Below are positions 49,691 to 60,161 of a stretch of 64,000 bases of DNA, one piece after another (position 1 is the stretch's first letter; each line of letters starts with the position of its first letter). Under the pieces are notes generated by a model that searched no databases, was not told the origin of the DNA, and saw only the letters and a list, made by a program, of their open reading frames with translations. Position numbers and translations under genes: made by a program. Origin of the DNA: Callorhinus ursinus (taxonomy: Eukaryota; Chordata; Mammalia; Carnivora; Otariidae); contig NW_020312828.1 of the NCBI RefSeq assembly GCF_003265705.1, positions 51,913,381 through 51,977,380 of the forward strand, given 5' to 3'.

Positions 49691-49754
49691 CTTACTCAGA
49701 TTATGAAAATATCATCCAAATACTTACTTAGATTATGAAAATACCACTCCAAAG
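49691..49754 (+). repeat. 32-bp tandem duplication
   Basis: Two adjacent units of 32 bases share CTTACT-AGATTATGAAAATA and a CCAAA end, with a few mismatches. No function is implied. Confidence 0.85.
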
Positions 49755-49804
49755 AGTAGAAGCAGGAAATCCTGCTTCCACTCTTACTTCCTGTTTGTGA
49801 AGTC

Positions 49805-49990
49805 AGGTACCCATTACTTCCCCTCTTAAAATGTGCCAGTAATTTCCTATTATATTCAAAACTTAAAGCAAACTCCTTTTCATGGCCTGTGGCCCTATGT
49901 GAGGCCACTACCTACTTGTCTGACCGCATCTCAGATACACTCAATACTTATAAGCACTCTGGCCCTCCTGCTGTTCCCTGAGTGAAACAA
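49805..49990 (+). mobile_element. L2 LINE fragment
   Basis: AAATGTGCCAGTAATTTCCT, TTCAAAACTTAAAGCAAACT, CCTTTTCATGGCCTGTGGCC and CTGACCGCATCTCAGATACA follow the L2 3' region in sense orientation. Confidence 0.6.
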
Positions 49991-50689
49991 GCTAGTATGA
50001 TCTGTATGTGATTGTGTGTCCACTGAGTTGCATAAATATCCCAGTATGACACCATAGAGTGATAAAGGAGTAAATACAGTGACATACCATCTTTGTTACC
50101 AGTTTTCTGTATAGTGAACTATGGTTTACTTTATAGCTTATCATTAGTTTTATAGCCATAGATTTTTGTCAGCTGATGATGATTAGGCTAGGTTACCACA
50201 TAATTGTTTATGGGATGAGGAGGGTCACTGTAGCCAGGAAAAATTCCTGTTCTTTGGGAGTTCAAACTTGTTCATTGGCAGAAAGCTGATGAAATGAGAG
50301 TTCAGAGACAACTGGCTGAAACTGAAGCTACTTACAGACTATTTGATTCTCCAGTTCTCTCCCCTATTTTATTTTTCAACAGTATAGCTGACACTCAATC
50401 TAGTAATAACCAGAAAGTAACTAAGATGGGATTTCTTAAAATATTGGAAGAAAAAATCTGGAAAGGGATGTGACAAAATACTGGAATTGGTTGAGAAATA
50501 TTTTACCAGGAAGCAGGCAAGTATTGGGATGGAAAATATATAAAGTTCAATAGTGACTACCTTGAAACAAATGTTTAGGGATAAGGCAGTAGGAAGTAAT
50601 TAAAAATGTTAAGTTGGCAGCACTTAGTCAAGAAATGTGAGAAATACAACCATATCAGAAATTGGAAACATAGAGGTACTAGCAAAAAG
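49991..50689. other. No gene or clear repeat recognised
   Basis: AT-rich unique-looking sequence. Confidence 0.5.
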
Positions 50690-50839
50690 AAAACTGAAGA
50701 TTAGATCCTGCTGAAAATGGAATTGGGGATATGAAAGATGGGTATGAAGAAATTGAACAAATGAATAAAAGTTAAAAGAAAATGCTAGGAAGTTGAAGAT
50801 AACACACACACACGTTGAAACTAAGAACAGAATGGAAAA

Positions 50840-50935
50840 ATATATTAAAATATGAGGTTAGGGTGAAATAGATGAAATGGATTAAAAGTACACCTACTGT
50901 GATGAGCACTGAATAATACATAGAATTAGTGAGGG
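50840..50935 (+). mobile_element. L1 3' UTR scrap
   Basis: GGGTGAAATAGATGAAATGG and TGATGAGCACTGAATAATAC match the L1 3' UTR pattern seen at 2420-2600. Confidence 0.55.
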
Positions 50936-51717
50936 ACACCTGACAGTTTGAAGAATTATCTAATGGCTCTTTAATGAAGTCAATTTTTTTTTAAACCAGA
51001 AGGAAGGGGGGACTAGAAGAGAATTAAACCCCAGTTTTCAAAGTTCCATAGAGTGTGATGAATGGGAGATAAAATCTAGGACCTCCTCAATATGAAGAAT
51101 CTAATAGAAGACTCTGCTAAAGCTAGAAACTTAAAGATGCATACTTCAATGCAATGGAAAGGAGAAATAGCCCTGTCAACAGAAGAGGACATAAGTTTGG
51201 CATAGGCTGGAAGGGGAAAATATCTCCCTTGATTATTTGTGCCACGAGTTAATCCTCATGCGTGTTTGCTACCTGGATTCATGTAATCTGTTTGTTCCAA
51301 AATATGTCAAGCATAACCACTTTAAATTGTGAGAAATCTATTAAAGAAAAGTCTAATTAAATTTTTTTGAGGCCACATACACAAAGAGATGGAAAATATA
51401 TGACAGGGTAAGATGAAAAAGAATATTGGGATACAGTCTAACATGTACCTAATTAGGATCTCAGAAGAAACCGGAAAAGAAGCAATATTTGAGGGAGGAG
51501 ATAAATAGCAAGAATTTTCCAGACTTTTGGAAAGGCCATAGCTTTTCAATTGAAAAAAGACCAAGGTAAGATACAAAATTAACAGGATAAATAAGAAATA
51601 CTAATGTAATGAGTCAGAGTAAACTATAAAATACAAAAGGCAAAAATAAGATGCTTAAAGACAGAAAAAATGATTACTGCAAAGAAATGGCAATTTGAGG
51701 GATGACTGACTTCTTAA

Positions 51718-51905
51718 ACATTTTTTTTAAGATTTTATTTATTTATTTGAGAGAGAGAGAAACAGCATGAGAGGGGAGAGGGTCAGAGGGAGAAGCAGGC
51801 TCCCCGCTGAGCCGGGAGCCTGATGTGGGGCTTGATCCCAGGACTCCGGGATCATGACCTGAGCCGAAGGCAGTCGCTTAACCAACTGAGCCCCCCAGGT
51901 GCCCT
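51718..51905 (-). mobile_element. Carnivore SINE with perfect target duplication
   Basis: Antisense SINE, low decay, flanked by ATGACTGACTTCTTAA at 51702-51717 and 51906-51921. The tRNA-like half and CT-rich part are complete. Confidence 0.97.
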
Positions 51906-52295
51906 ATGACTGACTTCTTAATAGCAGTAGCCAGAAGATAAGTCATATCTTCAAAGTCTGAAGAAAATAATGGTCAACCTAAATTGACCAGTATATACTT
52001 GGTGACAACCACTATATATTTGGTGACAATATCTTTCAAGAATATTGGTGAAATTCAGTCATTTTCAGACAACTGAGAACATAAACCAATAAACCCACAC
52101 TAGAGGATGTTATAAAGAATATAATTAAAGCAGAAGAAAAATGATACTGTAGGAAATACTTCTAGTTGGTGAGAAGAAATGATGAACCAAGATGTTGTTA
52201 TGTGAGAAAGACCTAAACATTTGTTTTGGAAAAACATCTATAAGTCTAAAAGCTTTTCGGACACGTAGACAAAGAGATAAAAATGTAAAACTCTC

Positions 52296-52482
52296 GGGGC
52301 ACCAGGGTGGCTCAGTTGGTTAAGTGTCCAACTTTTGATTGAGGCTCAGGTCGTGATCTCAGGGTGGTGAGACTGGGCTTTGTGTGGGGCTCCGTGCTCG
52401 ACAGAGTCTGCTTGATCCTCTCCTCCCCCCGCCTTGTTCACACGCATGCGTGCTCTCTCTCTCAAATAAAATTAAAAAAAAA
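52296..52482 (+). mobile_element. Carnivore SINE, sense
   Basis: GGGGCACCAGGGTGGCTCAG head, tRNA-like body, TGCTCTCTCTCTCAAATAAA tail and A run. It is moderately diverged, and its target-site duplication is not convincing. Confidence 0.95.
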
Positions 52483-52526
52483 GTAAAGCTGAGATGTTAA
52501 GCAGAAAGGGTAGTGAGATGTAGTCT

Positions 52527-52558
<32 letters not shown>

Positions 52559-52633
52559 GTCATATATATATAGTAATATATATATATACATATATATATG
52601 TAGTCTTATATATATATATATATATATATATAT
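52527..52633. repeat. Complex (TA)n tract
   Basis: TA runs broken by TATG, TAGT and CATA. The phrase TAGTCTTATATATATATAT occurs at both ends, suggesting local slippage or duplication. The resulting Y/I-rich frame is low-complexity. Confidence 0.95.
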
Positions 52634-53640
52634 CCCATAATGTGAGTGAAATACAGCCTAATGTGCATCATGCCGTGTGCATGGTGGAATTCATATGTGT
52701 TAGTGAAGGCTCTCAGAATGAAAGTGTTCTAGGATTCTTATATTTGTGGGGAGGAGAGTAAGGATCTTGATTAACATTAGATTTGGTCTGGATTTAATTA
52801 TGGAACTTCTTAAAAGAAGAAACAAAAGTATAATATATAAATTAATATAGGGGATAAATGGACTGAGAAAAAAATAACTTCTCCCAGTCAATTGAATAAG
52901 CCAAGGTACAAAGAAAAAAATAGGAAAAGCATAAGTGAGAAACTACAAAAATAAGATGGTAGAAATGAAATTTATCAGTAATCAAAAGAAATATAAATCA
53001 GATATACACTTAGTTGCAATAACTAAGACTAGATTTAAAAAAATCCAACTTTGTGATATTTATATGCTACTCAGCTAAAACAAAAATATAAAAAGATATT
53101 AAAAATTTGAAAGAAAAAGAAATGGAAAAAATATGGCAAAATACTAGCCAGAAGAAAGTGCAATAGCGGAATTACTATCAGGCAAGAATAGACTTTAAAG
53201 TAAAAAAAAGACTTTATAGGTGACTTCAAAAAAAATAATATTTTATGGATTCGCTCCTCAGTGAAATAATGTTTGATTCACTTGTGAGAAATAATGATTC
53301 TGAACTGAAAATATAGCTTCAAAATACACAAAACAAAAATTGAAATACAAAGAGAAATGGAAAAATCCATCATCTAGGGAGAATGTGTCTTACCTTTTTC
53401 AGAATGTGGCATAAGCAGCAGTCAAAAAAATCATTTAAGTACATAATAAATTTGAACAGTAATTTAGAAACTAGACCTAATAAAATAACAAAAATAGAAG
53501 GCTGTACTGAACAATTGGAGAATATATCAGGTGTAAGCCTGGAAGCAAAACATTTAAGTGGTAGCCCACAAAGATACTCTTATTAGTTACTGATATGAAA
53601 GGGTTAAAATGTTTAAAATTATAGCGATCTAAATCCAAAG

Positions 53641-54510
53641 AGCTAGAAAAAAAAGCTTATTCCCCAATCTTTATCTGTGTTTTTCTATTCCCCTCCTAAA
53701 CTTAAATATTTATACACAATGAAGATGGCTGTATTTGAATAAAAAACCTGCTAAGGAGTTTGTTTTCCTCCATCTGTGTCTAATTGGATTTCTTTCTTTT
53801 CATGGGCTGGTCAGATTGAGTCAAGCTTGTCTACAAGCAGAGCAGATTGTAAATTCCCATCCAGATTTGTGATTAGACAAAGCTTTAACAAGAGCGTTTA
53901 TCATTTTATTTGGAGAAAGGCAAAATGTTCATGCGTAAAGTATGCATTGAGAATGTTCACAGAGTACTTAGTTTGCACTAATATGCTACTAGCTTACTAT
54001 ATGGGTTTTTTTTTTTAACTTTTTTTCTTGTCATGTCCTCTTTTCTTGTCGGGGCTTATGAGAATGGCCACAGGACCATTCCATATAGATATTTTAGTTT
54101 AAAAAAAAACTTTATCTCCTGATACACTGCATTGGCATCTTGTTCTACATGAAAATGGAGAGTCGTGTGTGTGTTTTCTTCTCGTTCTCCTCCTACAGAG
54201 AAACAATGGGTGGTCCTATAATATATGTAGTAAATTTTATCTTTCGTAGCAAATCTCAAGAAAAACAACTTCCGTTAGTCTGAGGAAATTTCTATTCTTC
54301 TCTGAAGAGATACTCTGCCCACCAAAATATAGCATAGCCACTGTAGTTGATATAATTGGCTAGTAAACACATCTTAGAAAAGGCTTCTGTGTAAAAAGGA
54401 AATAATGATATGGCAAAAGGGTTAAAAATTCTGACTTTTTTCCTGGGGAGTTTTGGAATCACCTATCTGTTCTTGTTCAAGAACAGATTCTTGTTTTTTG
54501 GTTTTGCTTT
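53641..54510. other. No gene or clear repeat recognised
   Basis: Unique-looking AT-rich sequence with short frames only. Confidence 0.5.
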
Positions 54511-54718
54511 GTTTTAAAGATTGATTTATTCATTGGAGAGAGCGAGAGAAGAGAGTCCCTGAGTGCATGAGTGGGGGGAGGGGCAGGGGAAGAGAATCTC
54601 CAGCAGACTCCCCACTGAGCACAGAGCCCATGCAGGGCTGGATCTCAGGGTCCTGAGATCAGACCCAAGCTGAAACCAAGAGTTGGATGCTCAACCTACT
54701 GAGCCGCCCAGGAGCCCC
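54511..54718 (-). mobile_element. Carnivore SINE, diverged
   Basis: Antisense SINE from TTTTAAAGATTGATTTATTC to GAGCCGCCCAGGAGCCCC with a complete GC-rich middle. Confidence 0.93.
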
Positions 54719-54794
54719 AAAGTTCTAGATAGAGTTGATAGAGTTCCACTCCATTTCCTGGTCTCTTTCTCCAGTTAACCTTAGAAAAGATTAC

Positions 54795-55335
54795 TTCTCT
54801 TCTTTTAAATTATTATTTTCATCTTTGTTGGTGCATAGTTGACAAATACAAATTATATATTTTTAAGGTTTACAGCATATACATTGGGAAATGATCACCA
54901 CAACCAAACGAATTAACATACCTATCACCTCATATAGTTCATTTCCTTCCATCTTTCTTTCCTTTCTTCCTTTATGATGAGAACATTCTAGGATTGAATT
55001 CAACAATTCAGTATTAACTATCATCACCATGCTGTGTATTAGATCTCCAGAACTTCTTTATCTTGCATAACTAAAACTTTGTACCCTTTGATCAACACCT
55101 CCCCATTTCCCCTTCCTCTCAGCCACTGGAAACCACATTCTACTTTTTGCTTTTATGAGTATGACTCATTTAGATTGGACATACAGGTGAGCTTATGCAG
55201 TGTTTGTGTCTGGCGTATGTCACTTAGCATAATGTCCTCCAAATCCATCCATCCATATTATCACAAATGGCAGGATTTCCTTCTTTTTAATTAAAGCCTG
55301 AGTAATATTCCCTTATATATATTTGTATACTACAT
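54795..55335 (-). mobile_element. Old L1 3' fragment
   Basis: Antisense L1 3' UTR and ORF2 end: TGGTGCATAGTTGACAAATA, TGGGAAATGATCACCACAAC, CTGTGTATTAGATCTCCAGA, CACTTAGCATAATGTCCTCC. It is 5'-truncated and non-coding. Confidence 0.8.
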
Positions 55336-55699
55336 TTTCTCCTGTATTTGGGAAGTGGGGATAAGCTTTTCTTGGATAATTGAATAGAAGACTGTTGAAT
55401 GTAAGCTAGCCTTTCCACTGAGATGTTGTCCTGTGTGTGGAAATGTCAAAGTGGGTTCAGAATAGAAATTCCTCCCAATGAATTGACTAGGCAAGTAACT
55501 GATTCCCACTATCAGGTTGCAAGTGTAGCATGTCTTTGCAGACACTTTACGGATGCTCACTGCTTCAGAAAAATCTGTGCAGTGGGAATGTTCAGTGCAA
55601 ATTTATTTTGTTTGTATATATGCATCTGTATCGATGAACTTTTATTCCTACAATGACAACTTTAGTAATAATCCTGATGTACAGAGAAGAGTTCTAAAA
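55336..55699. other. No gene or clear repeat recognised
   Basis: Unique-looking; overlapping short frames on both strands show no domain. Confidence 0.5.
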
Positions 55700-55835
55700 C
55701 TTGAATGTGCATACATATCACTTGGGGAATCTTGTTAAATACAGAATCTGTTTCAGTATATTTCAGGTATGGCCTGAGATTCTGCATTTTTAACAAGTCC
55801 ATGGTGCTGATGCTGCTTGTTCTAGAACCACACTT
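55700..55835. mobile_element. MER20-like hAT transposon relic
   Basis: TGAATGTGCATACATATCAC, TGGGGAATCTTGTTAAATAC, CTGAGATTCTGCATTTTTAA, TGCTGATGCTGCTTGTTCTA and GAACCACAC follow the MER20 consensus order as I know it. Confidence 0.7.
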
Positions 55836-58062
55836 AATTAGCAAGGGCATAGAGCTTGTCAATTTTATGTGGAATTCTCCAGTATCTGTGCAGAGTAGGT
55901 TTAACCCCTTGTACAGATGAGAAAATGGAGGCTAAGAGAAATTATCTGATACTGTCATGCAGCTATAAGTCCTCTGGTTCAGCATTTTTTTTTTTTTTTT
56001 GCTACCCTTCAACTGTATTCCTCTAATTTATCTCTTGAATTACTATTTTTTTAAACTTGTTTTTCTTGTAGTAGCAACTCCTGCCCTTTCTTTAGGACTC
56101 TTGTATCTTTGTAAGTTATTTTCAAAGATGTTTAAGTAAACCAAACCATAACACACGGAAGCACTAGGTTTTAAAATTTTTATGGGCTTGTAATATGTCC
56201 AGTCCTTCAGATAGGACGGTCCCACTGTATTCTGTATGTCTGATCACAATACAGCTTCATGGTGACATACTTGTAGAACATGGCATCACATAAGGCCAGG
56301 GAGCTGATCTGTAAGTAGGATTTTCTGCTAAAGAGGAGTTTGGGATCTCTCATTACTTTTGTAGAAAAGGTTCTACCTCAGGTTTTTAATGTGCCACTAA
56401 GTAATGCCTGTGAGCTTTTAAGCACTACTATGGGTGCTACCTGCAGAAAGTCTAGCCAATTGTTATGGGGTTGGTCTTGGCATTAAAGGGTCAGGTGCAC
56501 TGGGTGATTCCAATATGAAATGGAGCCTGAGAACTATTTTTTTTTGAAAGAACTAATACTTAAGCACCTAGTTACCCAGAACAATGAAATAACAATTTCT
56601 GGGTAGAACTCAAATATGGGTAATTTTTTAAAGCTCCTCAATGATTTCAATGCGGAGCTTGTTTAAAAATTACTGCCCCAACTCATTATCTTTGAGGTGT
56701 ATGTTGTGGTGAAAAGGGAGTTATTTTCTTTCTCCCAAGAAGATGAATGAAAATTATCCCAAGAGTATTGGAGTGGGGGAAGCGGCTAGCTTTGGTTAAA
56801 ATGTAACAGTTGTGAAAACTGAAGCAACAAGGAAAGGCCATCAGTAAGATGAAGTCAGTTTGTGCGTGTTTTAACTCCGTGGTTTCTCAACAACAATGCA
56901 TCAACTCTGAGTTCATCCCAGTTGTACTAATCTTAATGCATGTTTGTGTTGTATTTCTTTTCCAATGCATGTCATAAAATCTAGGATTTAAAGGTAAAGA
57001 AGTTTTGAGATCTTGTGTTAGGTAAATTGTTAGAATTCACTACATACTAGATTTTATCTTTCACATTTCCCCTGATGATTTTTTTTTTCTGTATGAAAGG
57101 TCATGCTATTTAGTCATGTGAGCTATGTTAGCCTCATAGATCTTGGTTTCTTATCAGGTTCAATGCCATGTCCTTCTACAAAAACAGCAATTATATCAAA
57201 TTCATGATGTACTGTTCCTTGGACAAAAATGGAATATGACTAAAATTCAATTCTCAAATTTATCTAGATTGTGGTACAGAAAAACTACAAGGCTATTTCC
57301 TATAGTACAATGAAAATTTTCTTTATTTCCATATGGGAAATAGCCTCAAATTTAGGAACATATCACTTACTTCTAGAAAGGCATGGAGCTTTAAGTTTGT
57401 GTCTTCATAATGTATTTAGGGAGAAATTTAGTTCCTACCAAGATAAAGGTAAAAATCAAAGTATAGAAGTAAGACTTCAGGTAGTCAGTTGCTTAGCTTA
57501 TTTTATTCTAGACAGATTCGGCATCATGCAAAATAATGGATTTAAACCAACAGTAAATTTTTTTTTTCAAGCAGCATGCTCTCCTGAGATTAGCTAGTTG
57601 ATTATTGCTTAAGCAGGCAATAAATAACTCTCTCTCATTCAATCTCTTGCCCTTACCAAGACCCTATATTCAGAGTTAAGATTTTAACTTAATGTGTCTG
57701 TCCAAAAATTGAGGCAGGGAGAGGACAAAGGAGTTCTTCCAAATGATTGGTGACAATTATTTATTGCCTAAAGGCAGATCTGTGTGACATTGCCTCGTAA
57801 CAAATTGGTGCTGACAAAAAATAAAGAACTATTAAAAAATGTGACGGACCTCCATGGTGAACCATGAAATGCTAAGTTCCCTGGTAAGTTTGTGCCATAT
57901 TGACAGGTGTATTTCTTCAATTCTTGCCAACCTCTCCTAGTTTGTTTTTTCTAGAACTTCCCTCCTTCTACTCTGGTTAAGCTGAGTTACTTTCAGTTCT
58001 TGCAATGATAGTATATACTTTCTGGCCTCTAACCTTTGGACATATTGCTCCCTTTGCTTAGA
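55836..58062. other. Repeat-poor block, no gene recognised
   Basis: Unique-looking sequence. T runs at 55986-56000 and 57079-57087. A MER5-like scrap may lie at 56500-56680. The 108-codon plus frame at 57271-57597 has no recognisable domain. Confidence 0.45.
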
Positions 58063-58590
58063 TCAGTGATTCTCAAACTGTTCTCAGGATCCCTAAATAC
58101 ACTGAAAAATCACTGAGAACCACCAACAGCTTTTGTTGACATAGGTTATATTATTGTATCTATCACATTAGAAATTGAAGCTGAGATTTTAAATTATTAA
58201 TTTTCTAATATAAAAGCCCATTACATTATTACAGATAACATTTTTGTGAAAAGTAAACTGTATCTTTTAAAACAAAAAGAATTAGTGAAAGGAGTAACAT
58301 TGGCCTTTTTTCCCCCACATCTCTTTAATGTCTGCTTTAATAAAAGATGGGTGGATTCTTACATGTGCTTCTGGATTCAGTCTTTTGCAATATGTTGTTT
58401 TGCTTGAAATATATGACCAAAATCCAGCTTCAGACATATATGTGATTGGAAAAGGAGATATATTTTAGTAGCCTTTTTAGATAATTGTGAATATTCTTCT
58501 TTCCCACTACACTAAAATTTAGCAGCAGTTCCTTAGGCTGAGTTGAGCTATGGTTACAAGACTAGTTCATAATAAAAATTAAGATACCTA
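58063..58590. mobile_element. Possible hAT-like DNA transposon relic
   Basis: It opens with CAGTGATTCTCAAACTG, close to the hAT-Charlie end CAGTGGTTCTCAAAC, and continues with GCAATATGTTGTTTTGCTTG and AGATAATTGTGAATATTCTT, phrases I recall from a mammal-wide repeat. A matching second end was not confirmed. Confidence 0.45.
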
Positions 58591-58753
58591 ATCATAAATT
58601 TACTTCCACTTTTTGGAAAGAACAAAGAAAGCACTGCTGAACACTCTCCCAGATCACCTAACATGAGCCAAAACCCTGTAACGAGTCCTTTCTGAAACCC
58701 TCTTACTGAGATCTTCCCCATGATTCTCAAGAGTATGTGTTCTCCTTTGGTGC

Positions 58754-58815
58754 AACAAGTTAACCAATGATCATTTGTTTGACTAACAAGTCAACCAATG
58801 ATCATTTGTATGACT
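58754..58815 (+). repeat. 31-bp tandem duplication
   Basis: Two adjacent 31-base units (58754-58784 and 58785-58815) differ at two bases. Each contains ACCAATGATCATTTGT, with a CCAAT box core and the palindrome TGATCA. Confidence 0.95.
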
Positions 58816-59085
58816 ACAGGGGTATTACTGGTGGTCTTGGGCTGGAAGGAATCAACAGTGTTTTTTATGGTCCCATGTGAGAAGGATTTCAAGGTCTATT
58901 CATGCAGGTAGATAAAACAATTGAACCCATTTTCAAGAGATTGCTGTAGAGATGGAACAACCATACTCCTACTTTCAGGATTGGTGTAATTCTGACAATA
59001 CAACCACCTTAAGTCCTTTGGCTTTCTTTTTAGAAGACTCTGATAGCCAGTAATCAATACTAAAAATAGTGCTGAATTATAATAT

Positions 59086-59290
59086 TTACATCTGGGCTTT
59101 GTGAATTTGTATGCAGTCAGACTTCCTGGGTTCAAATCACAGCTCCACTACTGACCAGTTGTATGATCAGGTGTGGTTTATTTATGGTCTCTGTGTTCAG
59201 CTTCCTCACTTGTAAAATGGGGATAATAATAGCACCCACCTCATAAGCTTTTAATGTTCACATGAATTTGTGTTCACTTTAAATCATGTC
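59086..59290 (+). mobile_element. MIR SINE
   Basis: Sense MIR: CAGACTTCCTGGGTTCAAAT, CACAGCTCCACTACTGACCA, CAGCTTCCTCACTTGTAAAA and GGATAATAATAGCACCCACC. Confidence 0.9.
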
Positions 59291-59980
59291 ATTGGGAACT
59301 ATGTGTATTTATTAAATAGTTTCTTAACAATAGAACCTGAATTCTGCATATCAGATATTAACCTAACTACACAGGTTTAATGAGAAGCAATGCCAAATAT
59401 GAGCTGATGAGATTCTGTCTCCAATTCTCCTTCAAAAGTGTCTTGTCTGGTCGTCACAATGAAATAGTAATGCGATGGCTCCTTTTTTACAATTAAAGAT
59501 TGTGCAGTTTTTTTTTCTTCCAATTTATTTACTTATGTTTTTGTGATGTTATGTTAATCACCATACATTACCTCATTAGTTTTTGATGTAGTGTTCCCTG
59601 ATTCATTGTTTGCATATAACACCCAGTGCTCCATGCAGAACGTGCCCTCTTTAATACCCATCACCAGGCTAACCCATACCCCCACCTCCCTCTCCTCTAG
59701 AACCCTCAGTTTGTTTCTCAGAGTCCATGGTCTCTCATGGGTCGACTCACCCTCCGATTTGCCCCCCTTCATTTTTCCCTTCCTGCTATTTCTTTTTTTT
59801 TTAGACATATAATGTATTATTTGTTTCAGAGGTAGAGGTCTATGATTCAGTAGTCTTACACAATTCACAGCGCTTAACATAGCACATACCCTCCCCAATA
59901 TCGATCACCAAGCTACCCCATCCCTCCCACGCCCCACCACTCCAGCAACCCTCAGTTTGATTCCTGAGAGTAAGAATTCC

Positions 59981-60112
59981 TCACATTAGTGAGGTCATAT
60001 GATAAATGTCTTTCTCTGATTGACTTATATTGCTTAGCATAATACCCTCCAGTTCCATCAACGTTATTGCAAATGGCAAGATTTCATTCCTTTTTATGGC
60101 TGCATAATATTC

Positions 60113-60161
<49 letters not shown>

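Larger units (their letters stand above)
51340..53640 (+). mobile_element. Ancient L1 relic (ORF1 end and ORF2 start)
   Basis: Sense relics of an old L1. AAACCGGAAAAGAAGCAATA and CAAGAATTTTCCAGACTTTT fit the middle of ORF1. TGGTCAACCTAAATTGACCA, CATTTTCAGACAACTGAGAA and CCCACACTAGAGGATGTTAT fit its C-terminus. AGGCAAGAATAGACTTTAAA near 53182 fits the ORF2 endonuclease. Two SINEs and a TA tract interrupt it. All frames are closed. A small internal duplication (TTGGTGACAA) lies near 51998-52029. Confidence 0.6.

Noticed and set aside
57271..57597. 108-codon plus-strand frame in repeat-poor sequence
   Set aside because: Composition is that of AT-rich non-coding DNA, and I see no domain or splice-site framing; a short exon cannot be excluded without conservation data.
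29067..60158. Regularly occurring TG/CA arrays suggesting a CRISPR-like or satellite structure
   Set aside because: They are dinucleotide microsatellites at a shared L1 position, with no spacers.
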